NCBI RefSeq assembly: GCF_013374995.1
Contig: NZ_CP056030.1
Span: 4,000,501-4,064,500, forward strand
Reading direction: 5' to 3'
Origin: Pseudomonas eucalypticola
GTDB lineage: Bacteria; Pseudomonadota; Gammaproteobacteria; Pseudomonadales; Pseudomonadaceae
DNA: 64,000 nt
A program made the translations under genes and the position numbers. Below are positions 43,701 to 52,300 of the stretch, piece after piece. Each line of letters opens with the position of its first letter. Within the stretch, counting starts at the first letter, position 1. A model generated the notes under the pieces. It was not told the origin of the DNA. It saw only the letters and a list, made by a program, of their open reading frames with translations, and ran no database searches.

Positions 43701-43802
43701 ATAGTCGGTGCTCATCTGGCCGCGGAAACCGGCGCTGCGCAGGGCGTCGAGGAAATCAGGGTACAGGGTGGCCGGGGCGGTGCCGGTCAGGTGGGCGATC
43801 AT
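40782..43802 (-). CDS. ydiJ: YdiJ-type FAD/Fe-S 2-hydroxyacid dehydrogenase
   Basis: 1006-residue cytoplasmic flavo-iron-sulfur enzyme. The N half is an FAD-linked (VAO/GlcD-like) oxidase: RGGGTGTNGQSLTDG, TVGGMINTDASGQGS, GAEGSLGYVVEAKLN, then FGHVDAGVLHVRP and PHNQLNPGKI. A 4Fe-4S segment CLACKSCAGQCPVKV follows, then a CCG-type domain with GCCGMSGTYGH. The layout matches YdiJ, reported as a D-2-hydroxyglutarate dehydrogenase in E. coli; D-lactate dehydrogenase-like activity is the alternative. I chose ATG 43802 (GAGG nearby); in-frame sequence upstream is not protein-like. It is divergent from a LysR gene, a likely regulator. Confidence 0.83.
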   Translation of the reverse strand: MIAHLTGTAPATLYPDFLDALRSAGFRGQMSTDYGTRTVLATDNSIYQRLPQAAVFPLDADDVARVAALMAEPRFQAVKLTPRGGGTGTNGQSLTDGIVVDLSRHMNGILEINVEERWVRVQAGVVKDQLNKALKPHGLFFAPELSTSNRATVGGMINTDASGQGSCTYGKTRDHVLELHSVLLGGQRLHSLPLNEAELAQACAQPGRAGEVYRVARTIEETQGELIERTFPKLNRCLTGYDLAHLRDEQGRFNLNSVLCGAEGSLGYVVEAKLNVLPIPTYQVVVNVRYSSFMDALRDANALLAHKPLSIETVDSKVLLLAMKDIVWHAVAEYFPQDPGRPTLGINLVEFAGDDPAEVNARVAAFVEHLQADTSIERLGHTLAEGAAAVNRVYTMRKRSVGLLGNVEGEVRPQPFVEDTAVPPEQLADYIADFRALLDSHGLAYGMFGHVDAGVLHVRPALDMKDPAHAALVKPISDAVAALTQRYGGLLWGEHGKGLRSEYVPAYFGELYPTLQALKGAFDPHNQLNPGKICTPPDSAEGLIKVNEAPMRGDYDRQIDERVWQSFGSAVHCNGNGACYNFDPDDAMCPSWKATRERQHSPKGRASLIREWLRLQGAANVDVLAAARGKAAWAKGLPSRLRNNLARRRGQQDFSHEVYDAMAGCLACKSCAGQCPVKVNVPEFRSRFLELYHGRYQRPLRDYLIGSLEFTLPYLAHAPGLYNAVMGSRLVGRLLEGQAGMVDSPLLSRYNLQATLTRCKVQVASLPALRELTPAQRERSVVLVQDAFTRYFETPLLASFIELAHRLGFRVFLAPYSANGKPLHVQGFLGAFAKAAIRNATQLKALADCGVALVGLDPAMTLVYRQEYLKVPGLEACPKVALPQEWLMDVLPEHAARGTGSFRLMAHCTEKTNVPASTRQWEQVFGRLGLNLVTEATGCCGMSGTYGHEARNQATSRTIFDQSWAGKLAKDGEALATGYSCRSQVKRMADKQLRHPLEVVLQQLLG

Positions 43803-43955
43803 CGGGGGATGGCCTCGTTTTATGTCAGGCAAATCATGAATACGGCCAGGGCGCCTATGGTCAACAGCCGCCCAGGTAGTGGATGATGCCCATGTTCCCG
43901 GACTTCGGCGCCAGGCACAAACCGATATTGCCGCCACCTTTAATGACTTTTACGA

Positions 43956-44852
43956 ATGAATTACCGCAACCTCACGCCCTCCATGTCCGTGCTCCTGGCG
44001 TTCGAGGCCGCCGCACGCCATGAAAGCTACACCCGCGCGGCCACCGAACTGTCCCTGACCCAGAGCGCCGTGACCCGCCAGGTGCAAGCCCTGGAACAGC
44101 AATTGGGGGTTACGCTGTTCCGCCGCGAGGGCCGCGCAGTAAAACTCACCGACGTCGGCCGCCTGTATCAGCGCGAGATTGCCGAGGCACTGGGCCGCGT
44201 GCGCAGTGCCACGTTACACGCCATGGCCCACCAGGCCGGCGCGGGCAGCCTGCGCCTGGCGACCCTGCCCACTTTCGGCTCGAAATGGCTGCTGCCGCGC
44301 CTGCATGGATTCTACCGCCACCACCCCGACGTGCTGGTGCACATCAATTCGCGCATCGAACCGGTGGACTTCGCCACCAGTGGCATCGACGCCGCCATCG
44401 TGGTGGCCACGGGCGAACTGCCCGGACTGATCTGCCACCGGCTGCACGCCGAGGAACTGATGGTGATCCTATCGCCGACATTGGAGGCCACGCGGGCGCA
44501 GTGGAGCCCCGTGGACATCAGCCAGCAGGTGCTGCTCAGTGTCGCCAACAACGCCAACGCCTGGGGCGAGTGGTTCACGCACCATGGCCTGCCTCACCAG
44601 ACCATGCGCCTGGGGCCCAGTTTCGAGCTCACCTCGCACCTGGTGCAGGCGGTACGCGCGGACATTGGCATCGGCCTGGTGCCACGCATCCTGATCGCCG
44701 ACGAACTGGCCAGCGGCGAACTGACCTGCCCCACCCTGCCCTACGCCAGCGCACGGGGCTATTACCTGGTGTACCCGCCGCGCAACCAGGCGCTGCCGGC
44801 GCTGGATGCCTTCCGCCACTGGTTGCTGGACACGGCCGAGCGCGACGTCTAG
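43956..44852 (+). CDS. LysR-family regulator (GcvA-like)
   Basis: 298-residue LysR protein. HTH: MSVLLAFEAAARHESYTRAA, then LSLTQSAVTRQVQALEQQLG, typical of the GcvA/AmpR subgroup. The effector domain has RLATLPTFGSKWLLPRL and the C-terminal LVYPPRNQALPALDAF. It is divergent from ydiJ (153-base gap), so ydiJ is the likely target. Convergent with the cupin gene; the ends overlap slightly (44849-44852). Confidence 0.85.
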   Translation: MNYRNLTPSMSVLLAFEAAARHESYTRAATELSLTQSAVTRQVQALEQQLGVTLFRREGRAVKLTDVGRLYQREIAEALGRVRSATLHAMAHQAGAGSLRLATLPTFGSKWLLPRLHGFYRHHPDVLVHINSRIEPVDFATSGIDAAIVVATGELPGLICHRLHAEELMVILSPTLEATRAQWSPVDISQQVLLSVANNANAWGEWFTHHGLPHQTMRLGPSFELTSHLVQAVRADIGIGLVPRILIADELASGELTCPTLPYASARGYYLVYPPRNQALPALDAFRHWLLDTAERDV

Positions 44853-45451
44853 GCGCGGTTTGGCACCCAGTATTGGGCCACTGCGCCGTGGGCGCCTTGC
44901 ACCGGGTCCTGGTCGGGGAATGGCAGCGCGGCAATGGCAGACCGCTGCGCCGGGGTCGGCGCCTGTCGGCAGATGTTGCCCTGCTGGCCCGGCGGGTAGG
45001 CGCCCACTACCTGGAAGTCAGTGCTGGAGCCCAGGTTGCGGTGGCCAGTCCCGGCAGGCAGTAACAGGACATCGCCCGCGCTCACCTGCACCTCCTCACC
45101 GCCGGGGCCACCCAGCATCAACCGCGCCTGGCCACTGAACACCCCTAGCACTTCGTGCCCCTGGGTGTGGTAGTGGTGGTAGTCGAACACACCGTAGCGC
45201 CACTGCGGGGGCCAGCCGTTGGCGCTGAAGGTGCGCTCGAACAAGGCGGCAGGGTCGCTGCCCTGCACGGCAATGGCCTGCGGGTAGATCAGAACGGGCA
45301 GGCGCGGATTGTTGGGCACCCAGTCATGGGCGGTGGGAAACATCAAGGTCTTCACGGCGGGGGTCGCCTGGGCTCGGGTCATCAGTGAGCCTGCTGGGCC
45401 AAGCACAGCCAACAGGGCCAGCTTGGCGACGTCACGTCGAATAAGGGGCAT
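44849..45451 (-). CDS. Cupin-domain protein with export signal
   Basis: 200-residue product. The N terminus (MPLIRRDVAKLALLAVLG, then a small-residue AQA cleavage-like site at about 29) looks like a twin-arginine or Sec signal. The mature part is a single cupin domain: motif 1 HYHTQGHEVLGVFSG with His and Glu metal ligands, and motif 2 GDVLLLPAGTGHRNLG with the last His. The metal site is complete. Related proteins are annotated YjlB-like; no function is proven. I chose the ATG at 45451 (GGAG upstream); the frame continues 5' but without domain content. Confidence 0.8.
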   Translation of the reverse strand: MPLIRRDVAKLALLAVLGPAGSLMTRAQATPAVKTLMFPTAHDWVPNNPRLPVLIYPQAIAVQGSDPAALFERTFSANGWPPQWRYGVFDYHHYHTQGHEVLGVFSGQARLMLGGPGGEEVQVSAGDVLLLPAGTGHRNLGSSTDFQVVGAYPPGQQGNICRQAPTPAQRSAIAALPFPDQDPVQGAHGAVAQYWVPNRA

Positions 45452-45553
45452 GAATATCTCCGGCTGTTCAGCGCAATCTGAAACCGGTTTCATCCTAGCA
45501 CAGGAACTTCGCGGCACCGCCGACGCAGCCAACCCTACTTTACGCCAACCGCT

Positions 45554-45639
45554 GTAGCAGCGGACCTGGCCGCGTCCCAGCCGCCGCGTAGCATCAGGCA
45601 GACCGCAGGCGCCGCCGACGCGGCCAGGTCCGCTGCTAC
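45554..45639. repeat. REPIN, family A, copy 4
   Basis: Perfect 23-base arms (45554-45576 and 45617-45639), core GTAGCAGCGGACCTGGCCGC, with spacer GCATCAGGCAGACCGCAGG. It lies between the cupin start and the sigma-54 regulator stop (45643), which begins four bases after it. Confidence 0.9.
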
Positions 45640-45642
45640 CGG

Positions 45643-46968
45643 TCAGCGGATCTGGTGTTTGTGCAATAACCGGTAGAAGGTAGGGCGCGAGATGCCCAGT
45701 ACCTTGGCGGCGATGCTGAGGTTGTCCGCGTGGCGGTTGAGCACGTCGCACAGGGCCTGGCGCTCGGCGCGGTGCTTGTAGTCTTCCAGAGTGCCCATGG
45801 GCACCACGGTGGCCGCCTGGCTCATCAGCCCGAGGTCCGCGGCCTCTATCTGCCGCCCTTCGGCCAGCACCAGACCGCGGCGCACCCGGTTCGCCAGTTC
45901 GCGCACGTTGCCCGGCCAATCGTGCTTGCCCATGGCAATCAATGCATCCTCACTGAAGCTGCGCGGCCGGCGCCCGGTTTCCTGGCTGTAGAAGTGGGCG
46001 AAATGGTTGGCCAGCATCGACAGGTCACCGTGACGCTCGCGCAATGGCGCCGTCACCACCTGCAGCACATTGAGACGGTAATACAGGTCTTCGCGGAACC
46101 GCCCGGCGCCGATGGCCGACTCCAGATTGACATGGGTGGCGGCCAGCACCCGTACATCGACGGCGATCGGCTGGCTACCGCCCACCCGCTCGATGTGCTT
46201 TTCCTGCAGGAAGCGCAACAGGTTGGCTTGCAGTTCGAGGGGCAGGTCGCCGATTTCATCCAGGAACAGGGTCCCCCCATGGGCCGCTTCTATCCGCCCG
46301 ATCTTGCGCTGGTGCGCGCCGGTGAACGCGCCTTTCTCATGGCCGAACAGCTCGGACTGGATCAGGTGCTCAGGGATTGCCCCGCAATTGATCGCCACGA
46401 ACGGCTTGGCGTGGCGCTGGGATTGGCGGTGCAGGGTGCGCGCTACCAATTCCTTGCCCGTGCCGCTTTCCCCGCGAATGAGCACGGGCGATTCAGTGGG
46501 CGCGAGCTTGCTGAGCAGCTTGCGCAGGTCACGGATGGGCCGGCTGTCGCCCAGCAGTTCATGTTCCGGCTGGTTGACGTGCACAGCGCCCTGCCCGCGC
46601 AGCCGCGCCATGCCAAACGCCCGCCCGAGGGTGACCTGCACCCGGGACACGTCGAACGGTAGCGTATGAAAGTCGAAGAACCATTCACAAACGAAGTCAC
46701 CGACGTTCTGCAGGCGCAGCACGTCCTGGTTGAGTACCGCGATCCACTCGGTGTTGCTGCGGCTGATCAGGTCCTTGACGGCTTCGGGCCGCTCCAGGTG
46801 AAACGGCTGGAGCCGTAACAGGCCCACATCGCACGGGCGGTCACCGGCTTCGTCAAGCCCGCAGCTGTCCACCTCCCAGCCCACGGTGCGCAAACCAGGC
46901 AGCAACTGGTGACAGTCCTCGCAGGGGTCGACAATTAACAGGCGTCGTGTGGTTGCCATCTCGAGCAT
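45643..46968 (-). CDS. VpsR/FleQ-like sigma-54-dependent transcriptional activator
   Basis: 441-residue activator. The N-terminal domain (about 1-130; LLIVDPCEDCHQLLPGL, WFFDFHTLPFD) resembles the VpsR/FleQ receiver-like domain, which binds cyclic-di-GMP-type signals rather than being phosphorylated. A central AAA+ domain follows: Walker A GESGTGKE, the sigma-54 contact loop GAFTGA, Walker B GGTLFLDEIGD and the arginine-finger region RFREDLYYRLNVLQV. A C-terminal Fis-type HTH (LSIAAKVLGISRPTFYRLLH) closes the protein. I chose ATG 46968 (AAGGAA upstream). Likely targets are exopolysaccharide or biofilm genes, as for VpsR, but none are adjacent. A palindrome lies at 47121-47148. Confidence 0.87.
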   Translation of the reverse strand: MLEMATTRRLLIVDPCEDCHQLLPGLRTVGWEVDSCGLDEAGDRPCDVGLLRLQPFHLERPEAVKDLISRSNTEWIAVLNQDVLRLQNVGDFVCEWFFDFHTLPFDVSRVQVTLGRAFGMARLRGQGAVHVNQPEHELLGDSRPIRDLRKLLSKLAPTESPVLIRGESGTGKELVARTLHRQSQRHAKPFVAINCGAIPEHLIQSELFGHEKGAFTGAHQRKIGRIEAAHGGTLFLDEIGDLPLELQANLLRFLQEKHIERVGGSQPIAVDVRVLAATHVNLESAIGAGRFREDLYYRLNVLQVVTAPLRERHGDLSMLANHFAHFYSQETGRRPRSFSEDALIAMGKHDWPGNVRELANRVRRGLVLAEGRQIEAADLGLMSQAATVVPMGTLEDYKHRAERQALCDVLNRHADNLSIAAKVLGISRPTFYRLLHKHQIR

Positions 46969-47120
46969 GACCGGTTCCTTGGCGCCAGAAGTATAAAAGT
47001 TATTAGAAACAGACAGTTGGCGCTCGCGTCTGTAACAGTAGCAATTAACTTGACGCTGCCTAGGACCGTTGGTCTGCAAACGACCTGCGGCTTTTCACCG
47101 CGCGGGGGAATTTCACTTGC

Positions 47121-47148
47121 TTTTCAACGTCTAACCGAACGTTGAAAA
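47121..47148. promoter_or_regulatory. Perfect palindrome between divergent genes
   Basis: TTTTCAACGT and ACGTTGAAAA, 10-base arms with an eight-base spacer. It lies in the 329-base gap between the sigma-54 regulator and the 89-residue protein, a place where a regulator could bind. No T run downstream, so it is unlikely to be a terminator. The rest of this gap shows nothing I recognise. Confidence 0.5.
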
Positions 47149-47297
47149 AAACCGGTAAAAAACGTTGCCTATTTTTCTGCCCGCGTGTGACTTGTTGCCC
47201 GGTTGGCAGCATCAGTACAAACAGACATGGGCACTACCGGCGTGACTCACCGGCGGCCTTTGAACCTTTTCCGGGCACACGAGAGAGACTGAAAACC

Positions 47298-47567
47298 ATG
47301 AACGCCCCGCTGCGTGTCAACGAAGCACTTCTGATTGCCGGCCACGCCTTCGAACCCTTCCAGTGCGTGGCCTGGGCCCCGCAGGATGGCAACGGCGAAC
47401 TGAGCCTGACCGTGGTAGACCGCACCCGCAACAGCATTGGCCGCAAGCAAGTACCGAGCAGCACTTACTCGGACCCGGCGCAGTGGCAACACTTGCTGGA
47501 AGAAGTACGCGCCGAACTCGCCCAGGGTGGTTATGCGCTGCAACCCTGGAGCATGCCAGCACAATAA
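47298..47567 (+). CDS. Small hypothetical protein
   Basis: 89-residue cytoplasmic protein, pattern EALLIAGHAFEPFQCVAW, then a strand-rich part (ELSLTVVDRT, IGRKQVPSSTY) and a closing helix (LEEVRAELAQGGY). It is compact and globular-looking, with no known motif. I chose the ATG at 47298; the in-frame extension to 47142 is low-complexity. GAGAG lies upstream. It shares the divergent control region with the sigma-54 regulator, which may regulate it. The family is unknown to me. Confidence 0.6.
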   Translation: MNAPLRVNEALLIAGHAFEPFQCVAWAPQDGNGELSLTVVDRTRNSIGRKQVPSSTYSDPAQWQHLLEEVRAELAQGGYALQPWSMPAQ

Positions 47568-47673
47568 AGAGCACCGGCAATGGCAGGAAGTGGCAACTTG
47601 GGCAGTCATCAGTATTAATTAACCCCGGTTGCCTTAACCTGTCCATTCACGCGCAGGACTTGCTGACTGTACG

Positions 47674-48315
47674 CTATAAAGTGCCTGGCACACTGTCTAT
47701 ATGTTGATAATCCGCGCCTAGCTCGTCGGCCAGGTCCCGAGCGCGGCCCAGGCGGATGGCCCCTCGTTCGATATCCACCAGCAGCGCCGGACATGGCAGC
47801 GGCGCGATGGCGTGCGCGCGCTTGATCCGCCCATCGGTCACGATCAGGCACCGGCGGACTTCATGGGGAAACGCCTTGGCTCGCCTGGCCAGCCACTCGC
47901 CGGCCTGCTGCAGCGCCGCCAGCAACGGCGTGCCGCCACCCGCCCCCAGCGCCTGCAACCAGGGCTGCAAGCCTTGCGACGCCTTCAACCCATGGCGCTG
48001 CCAGTGGGGCTGCTCGCCACTGGCGGTCAACAAGGCCAGGCGCGCGCGCTGGCGGTAGGCTTGATCGAAGAGTTCGGCCAGAAGGCCTTTGGCGTCAGCC
48101 AGGGCCTGACGCCGGCGCGTGGACGCCGAGGCATCCACCACCACCAGCCACAACTCGGCGGCACTGCCCCGGCGCTGGCGCCAGCGCAGGTCGGACGCCA
48201 GGCGTGGCCGGCCCTGTAACAGGGTCGCCGCCCAATCTACCGTACCGTTGCTGGCGGCCCGGGCGCGACCACGCCGACCTTGCTGCCCGCCGCCCTTGGG
48301 TCGCGCACCCGCCAC
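47674..48315 (-). CDS. VWA-domain protein, ChlD-like partner of the chelatase operon
   Basis: 213-residue protein with a von Willebrand A domain similar to the C-terminal part of magnesium-chelatase subunit D. The metal-ion site DASAS (in WLVVVDASASTRRR) and the later TDGRI strand match MIDAS positions. A basic Gly/Arg-rich stretch (RPKGGGQQGRRGRARA) precedes it. A GTG at 48315 is the first start; the end of the preceding chlI-like gene lies only 20 bases away, so the pair is cotranscribed. Together with the ChlI-like ATPase it probably plays the CobS/CobT role for CobN. Confidence 0.8.
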   Translation of the reverse strand: MAGARPKGGGQQGRRGRARAASNGTVDWAATLLQGRPRLASDLRWRQRRGSAAELWLVVVDASASTRRRQALADAKGLLAELFDQAYRQRARLALLTASGEQPHWQRHGLKASQGLQPWLQALGAGGGTPLLAALQQAGEWLARRAKAFPHEVRRCLIVTDGRIKRAHAIAPLPCPALLVDIERGAIRLGRARDLADELGADYQHIDSVPGTL

Positions 48316-48332
48316 GGGGCGCTGGCGGGTGC

Positions 48333-49334
48333 TCAGGGCTTTTTTGGCCAGCTCGGGACCTCACGCCGCTGGCCCATGGGCGTGGCCTGGGGCGGCAGGC
48401 TGCCCCACTGGCCCTGGGCACTGCTGTGCTGCCCGGCATCGCCACCGGACGCAGGCGGTTGCGCGCTGTCGGGCGCTTCGGGCGGCTGACGACGGCGATG
48501 GCGCAGGGCGAATTCGGCCACCGCATCGATGTCCTGCGCCTCGATGGCCAGCGCGCCACGCCAAGCCGCATGGGCCCTTGCTGCGCGCAACCACACCAGG
48601 TCGGCGCGCAGCCCGTCCACGCCGGCGGCAAAACAACGTTGCGTGATGACGGCCAGCGCCTCGTCGTCCAGCGGGACTTCCTCCAGCACGTCCCGAGCCA
48701 TCTGGCAGCGCTGGCGCAACGCGTCCTGGCGGCCGGCCCATTCAGCGCAAAACCCATGGGGGTCGGCGTCGAACGCCAAGCGGCGGCGAATGATCTGACT
48801 ACGTTCCTGGGGTGGCGACTGGCTGTCCAGTGCCACGTTGAGGCCGAAACGGTCGAGCAACTGCGGGCGCAGTTCGCCCTCTTCTGGGTTCATGGTGCCA
48901 ATCAGCACGAAGCGCGCGGCGTGGCGGTGGGAAATGCCATCGCGCTCCACCCGGTTGACGCCGCTGGCGGCCACGTCCAGCAGCAGGTCGACCAGATGGT
49001 CGGGCAGCAGGTTCACCTCATCCACGTACAGCACGCCACCGTCGGCCTTGGCCAGCACCCCGGGGGAAAATTGTGCCCGCCCCTCGCCCAGCGCGGCGTC
49101 CAGGTCCAGGGTGCCTACCAGGCGCTCTTCGGTCGCGCCCAGGGGCAAGGTGACGAATTGACCGCTGGCCAGCAGATCGGCCAGGCCGCGGGCCAGGGTG
49201 CTCTTGGCCATGCCCCGCGGGCCTTCGATCAGCACACCGCCGATCCGGGGGTCGATGGCGCTCAGGCACAGCGCGAGTTTCAGCGCATCGGCGCCCACCA
49301 CGGCAGCCAGGGGGAAATGGGGAATATCGCGCAT
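48333..49334 (-). CDS. ChlI-like AAA+ ATPase of the cobalt-chelatase operon
   Basis: 333-residue AAA+ ATPase resembling magnesium-chelatase subunit I. Walker A is IEGPRGMAKSTL, Walker B is GGVLYVDEVNLLP, and sensor-1-like FVLIGTMNPEEGELRP and the HRHAARF region agree with ChlI. The C-terminal tail (residues about 280-333) is Gln/Pro-rich linker-like sequence. Its ATG overlaps the cobN stop by one base (TGATG), and the VWA gene follows. It probably energises cobalt insertion by CobN in place of CobS; a direct magnesium-chelatase role is unlikely since the organism is not expected to make chlorophyll. Confidence 0.85.
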   Translation of the reverse strand: MRDIPHFPLAAVVGADALKLALCLSAIDPRIGGVLIEGPRGMAKSTLARGLADLLASGQFVTLPLGATEERLVGTLDLDAALGEGRAQFSPGVLAKADGGVLYVDEVNLLPDHLVDLLLDVAASGVNRVERDGISHRHAARFVLIGTMNPEEGELRPQLLDRFGLNVALDSQSPPQERSQIIRRRLAFDADPHGFCAEWAGRQDALRQRCQMARDVLEEVPLDDEALAVITQRCFAAGVDGLRADLVWLRAARAHAAWRGALAIEAQDIDAVAEFALRHRRRQPPEAPDSAQPPASGGDAGQHSSAQGQWGSLPPQATPMGQRREVPSWPKKP

Positions 49335-52300
49335 CAGGTGTCTTCTTCCATATCCATCAGCAGCGTTTCCAGGGCCTCGCGGTACTCACCCGGCTCAGCC
49401 CACAGGCCGCGTTGCTGGGCCTCCAGCAAGCGTTCGGTGATGTCGCGCAAGGCGTGGGGGTTGTGCTGCTGCATGAAACCTCGGGTGTCGGCATCCAGCA
49501 CGTAGGCCTCGGTGAGCAAGGCGTACTGGTGGTCGTCGATCAAGTGGGTGGTGGCGTCGAAGGCGAACAGGTTGTCCACCGTCGCAGCCAGTTCGAACGC
49601 CCCTTTATAACCGTGGCGCTTGGCGCCGTCGATCCATTTGGGGTTCACTGCCCGCGCCCGCACCACCCGGTTGAGTTCCTCTTTGAGGGTACGGATGCGT
49701 GGCACGTCCGGCTGGCTATGGTCACCGTGGTAGCTGGCGGTGGCCTTGCCGCCCAGGGTCTCGGCGGCGGCAAGCATGCCGCCCTGGAACTGGTAGTAGT
49801 CATTGGAGTCGAGCAGGTCGTGCTCGCGGTTATCCTGGTTCTGCACCACCGCCTGCACCTGGCTCAGGCGCTGGGCGAAACGCCCTCTGGCCGGGGTGCC
49901 TTCATCGGCGGCGCCATAGGCGTAGCCACCCCAGTTCAAGTAGGCCTCGGCGAGGTCATCGCGGGTTTGCCACAAGCGCCCATCGATGGCGCCTTGCACG
50001 CCGGCCCCGTAGCTACCGGGCTTGGCGCCGAAGATGCGCCAGCCTGCCTCGCGGCGCGCCTGCTCGGCGTCGATGCCCTGGTCCAGCAAGGCGGCCTGCT
50101 CGGCGCGGACCTTGGCCGCCAGCGGGTTGAGGTCGTCGGGTTCGTCCAGGGCCGCCACCGCCTGCACCGCGGCATCGAACAGGCGCAGCAGGTTGGCGAA
50201 GGCATCGCGAAAGAACCCGGACACACGCAGCGTCACGTCCACTCGGGGGCGGTCCAGCAGGCTCAGCGGCAAGATCTCGAAATCGTCCACCCGCTGGCTG
50301 CCGGTGGCCCACACCGGGCGCACGCCCATCAGGGCCATGGCCTGGGCGATGTCATCGCCGCCCGTGCGCATGGTCGCCGTGCCCCACACCGACAGCCCCA
50401 ATTGGCGTAAATGGTCACCGTGGTCTTGCAGGTGGCGCTCCAGGATCAGGTTCGCCGAGGCAAAGCCGATGCGCCAGGCGGTGGTGGTGGGCAGGTTGCG
50501 CACGTCCACGGAAAAGAAGTTGCGCCCCGTGGGCAGCACGTCCAGGCGCCCCCGGCTGGGCGCGCCGCTGGCACCGGCAGGCACGAAGCGCCCCGCCAGG
50601 GCGGCGAGCAGCCCACCGATCTCGGCTGGGCCGCAGGCGTCCAGGCGCGGGGCCACGGTTTCACGCAGGCCCTCGAGAATCAGGTCCACTTCGGGCCATG
50701 CCGTTCGCGCCGGGGTGGCCAAGGCTTGCTCGATCAACTGTGCGGCGAACAGTTCCAGGCGCTCACGGGTGTCCCCGGCGGTGCGCCAGCTGTCATCGCC
50801 CATGGCCTGCAGGCAGGCTGGCCGAGCACCTTCCCACGGATCGCCGAGGTCGCAGTCCAATGGGTCGAAACCCAGTTCCAGCGCGCGGGCCAGGGCACGA
50901 ATCAAACTGGCATGGGCGCCACGGCCGTCACCTCGGGGGATGCGCAGCAGCGACGCGAGGGTGTCGATCCGCAGCCGCCCCTGGGGCGATTCGCCGAAGA
51001 TGTGCAGGCCGTCGCGAATCTGTGATTCCTTCAGGTCACACAGGTAGGTGTCCAGGCGCGGCAGCCACAGGGCGGCGTCGGCGTCGCTGTCCCACCCAGC
51101 GTCCAGTTGCAGTTCGCGGTCGATCTGCGCGTCGCGCACCAGGCCCAGGATCTCGCGTTGCAGCTCGCGGGCCCGGCGCGGGTCCAGTAACTGGGCGTCG
51201 TAGTATTCGTCGGCCAGGCGCTCCAGGTCGCGCAGCGGCCCATAGGTTTCGGCGCGGGTCAGCGGCGGCATCAGGTGGTCGATGATCACCGCCTGGGTAC
51301 GGCGCTTGGCCTGCGCGCCCTCCCCTGGGTCATTGACGATGAAAGGATAGACGTTGGGCATCGGCCCCAGCAGCGCGTCAGGCCAGCACTCCGCAGACAG
51401 GCCCACGCCCTTGCCTGGCAGCCACTCCAGGTTGCCGTGCTTGCCCACGTGCACCACGGCGTCGGCGCCGTAGGCGTGGCGCAGCCAGAAGTAGAAGGCC
51501 AGGTAGCCATGGGGCGGCACCAGGTCGGGGTCGTGGTACACGGCGCTGGGGTCCAGGTGGTAACCACGGGCGGGCTGGATACCCACGAAGGTCAGGCCAA
51601 AGCGCAGGCCGGCGACCATCATGCGGCCACTGCGGCACATCGGGTCGGCAGCGGGTTCGCCCCAGCGCTCGCGCACCGCCTGCTGGTTGGCCTCGGGCAA
51701 CCGGGCGAAAGCGGCCAGGTAGTCATCCATGGCCATGCTTTGGGCGCAGGGGCGCAGGTCCAGGCTTTCCAGGTCGTTGCTGACGCCGCCCAGCAGCGCC
51801 TGGATCAGGGCCGTGCCATTGGCGGGCAGGTCCTGCACCGGGTAACCCTGCTGTAGCAGGGCGGCGAGAATATTCAGCGCGGCCGCCGGGGTATCCAGGC
51901 CCACGCCGTTTCCGATGCGACCGTCGCGGGTCGGGTAGTTGGCCAGGATCAGCGCGATGCGCTTCTGGCCGTTGGGCAAGCGCGCCAGCTCGCTCCAGCG
52001 CCGCGCCAGTTCGGCGACGAAGTCCATGCGTTCGGCATGGGGGCGATAGCAGACCACGTCCGACTGGCTGCGCTCGCTGCGCCAGGCCAGGTCCTTGAAG
52101 CAGATGGGCCGGCTGATGATGCGCCCGTCCAGCTCTGGCAGGGCGATGTGCATGGCCAGGTCGCGGGCGCCCAGGCCCTGCTCGCTGGCTTCCCAGCCAG
52201 GCTGGTTGTCCTGGGCGCAGATCGCCTGGATCACCGGGATGTCACGGCGAAACGGCCGCAGGTGCGGGGCTTCGGGATTGGACTGGGCGAAGCCGGTGGT

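Noticed and set aside
40818..43886. 1022-codon plus-strand frame opposite the YdiJ-type gene
   Set aside because: The minus strand carries FAD and Fe-S motifs. The opposite reading is GC-bias and has no start signal.
47121..47148. Palindrome in the activator gap as a transcription terminator
   Set aside because: Neither strand has a T run directly after the hairpin in the direction of a gene end; it lies between divergent starts, so an operator is more likely.
47674..49334. ChlI-like and VWA genes might be one frameshifted gene
   Set aside because: Separate chlI and VWA genes are normal in such operons. The ChlI-like protein ends in a linker-like tail and the VWA domain is complete, so no frameshift is needed.
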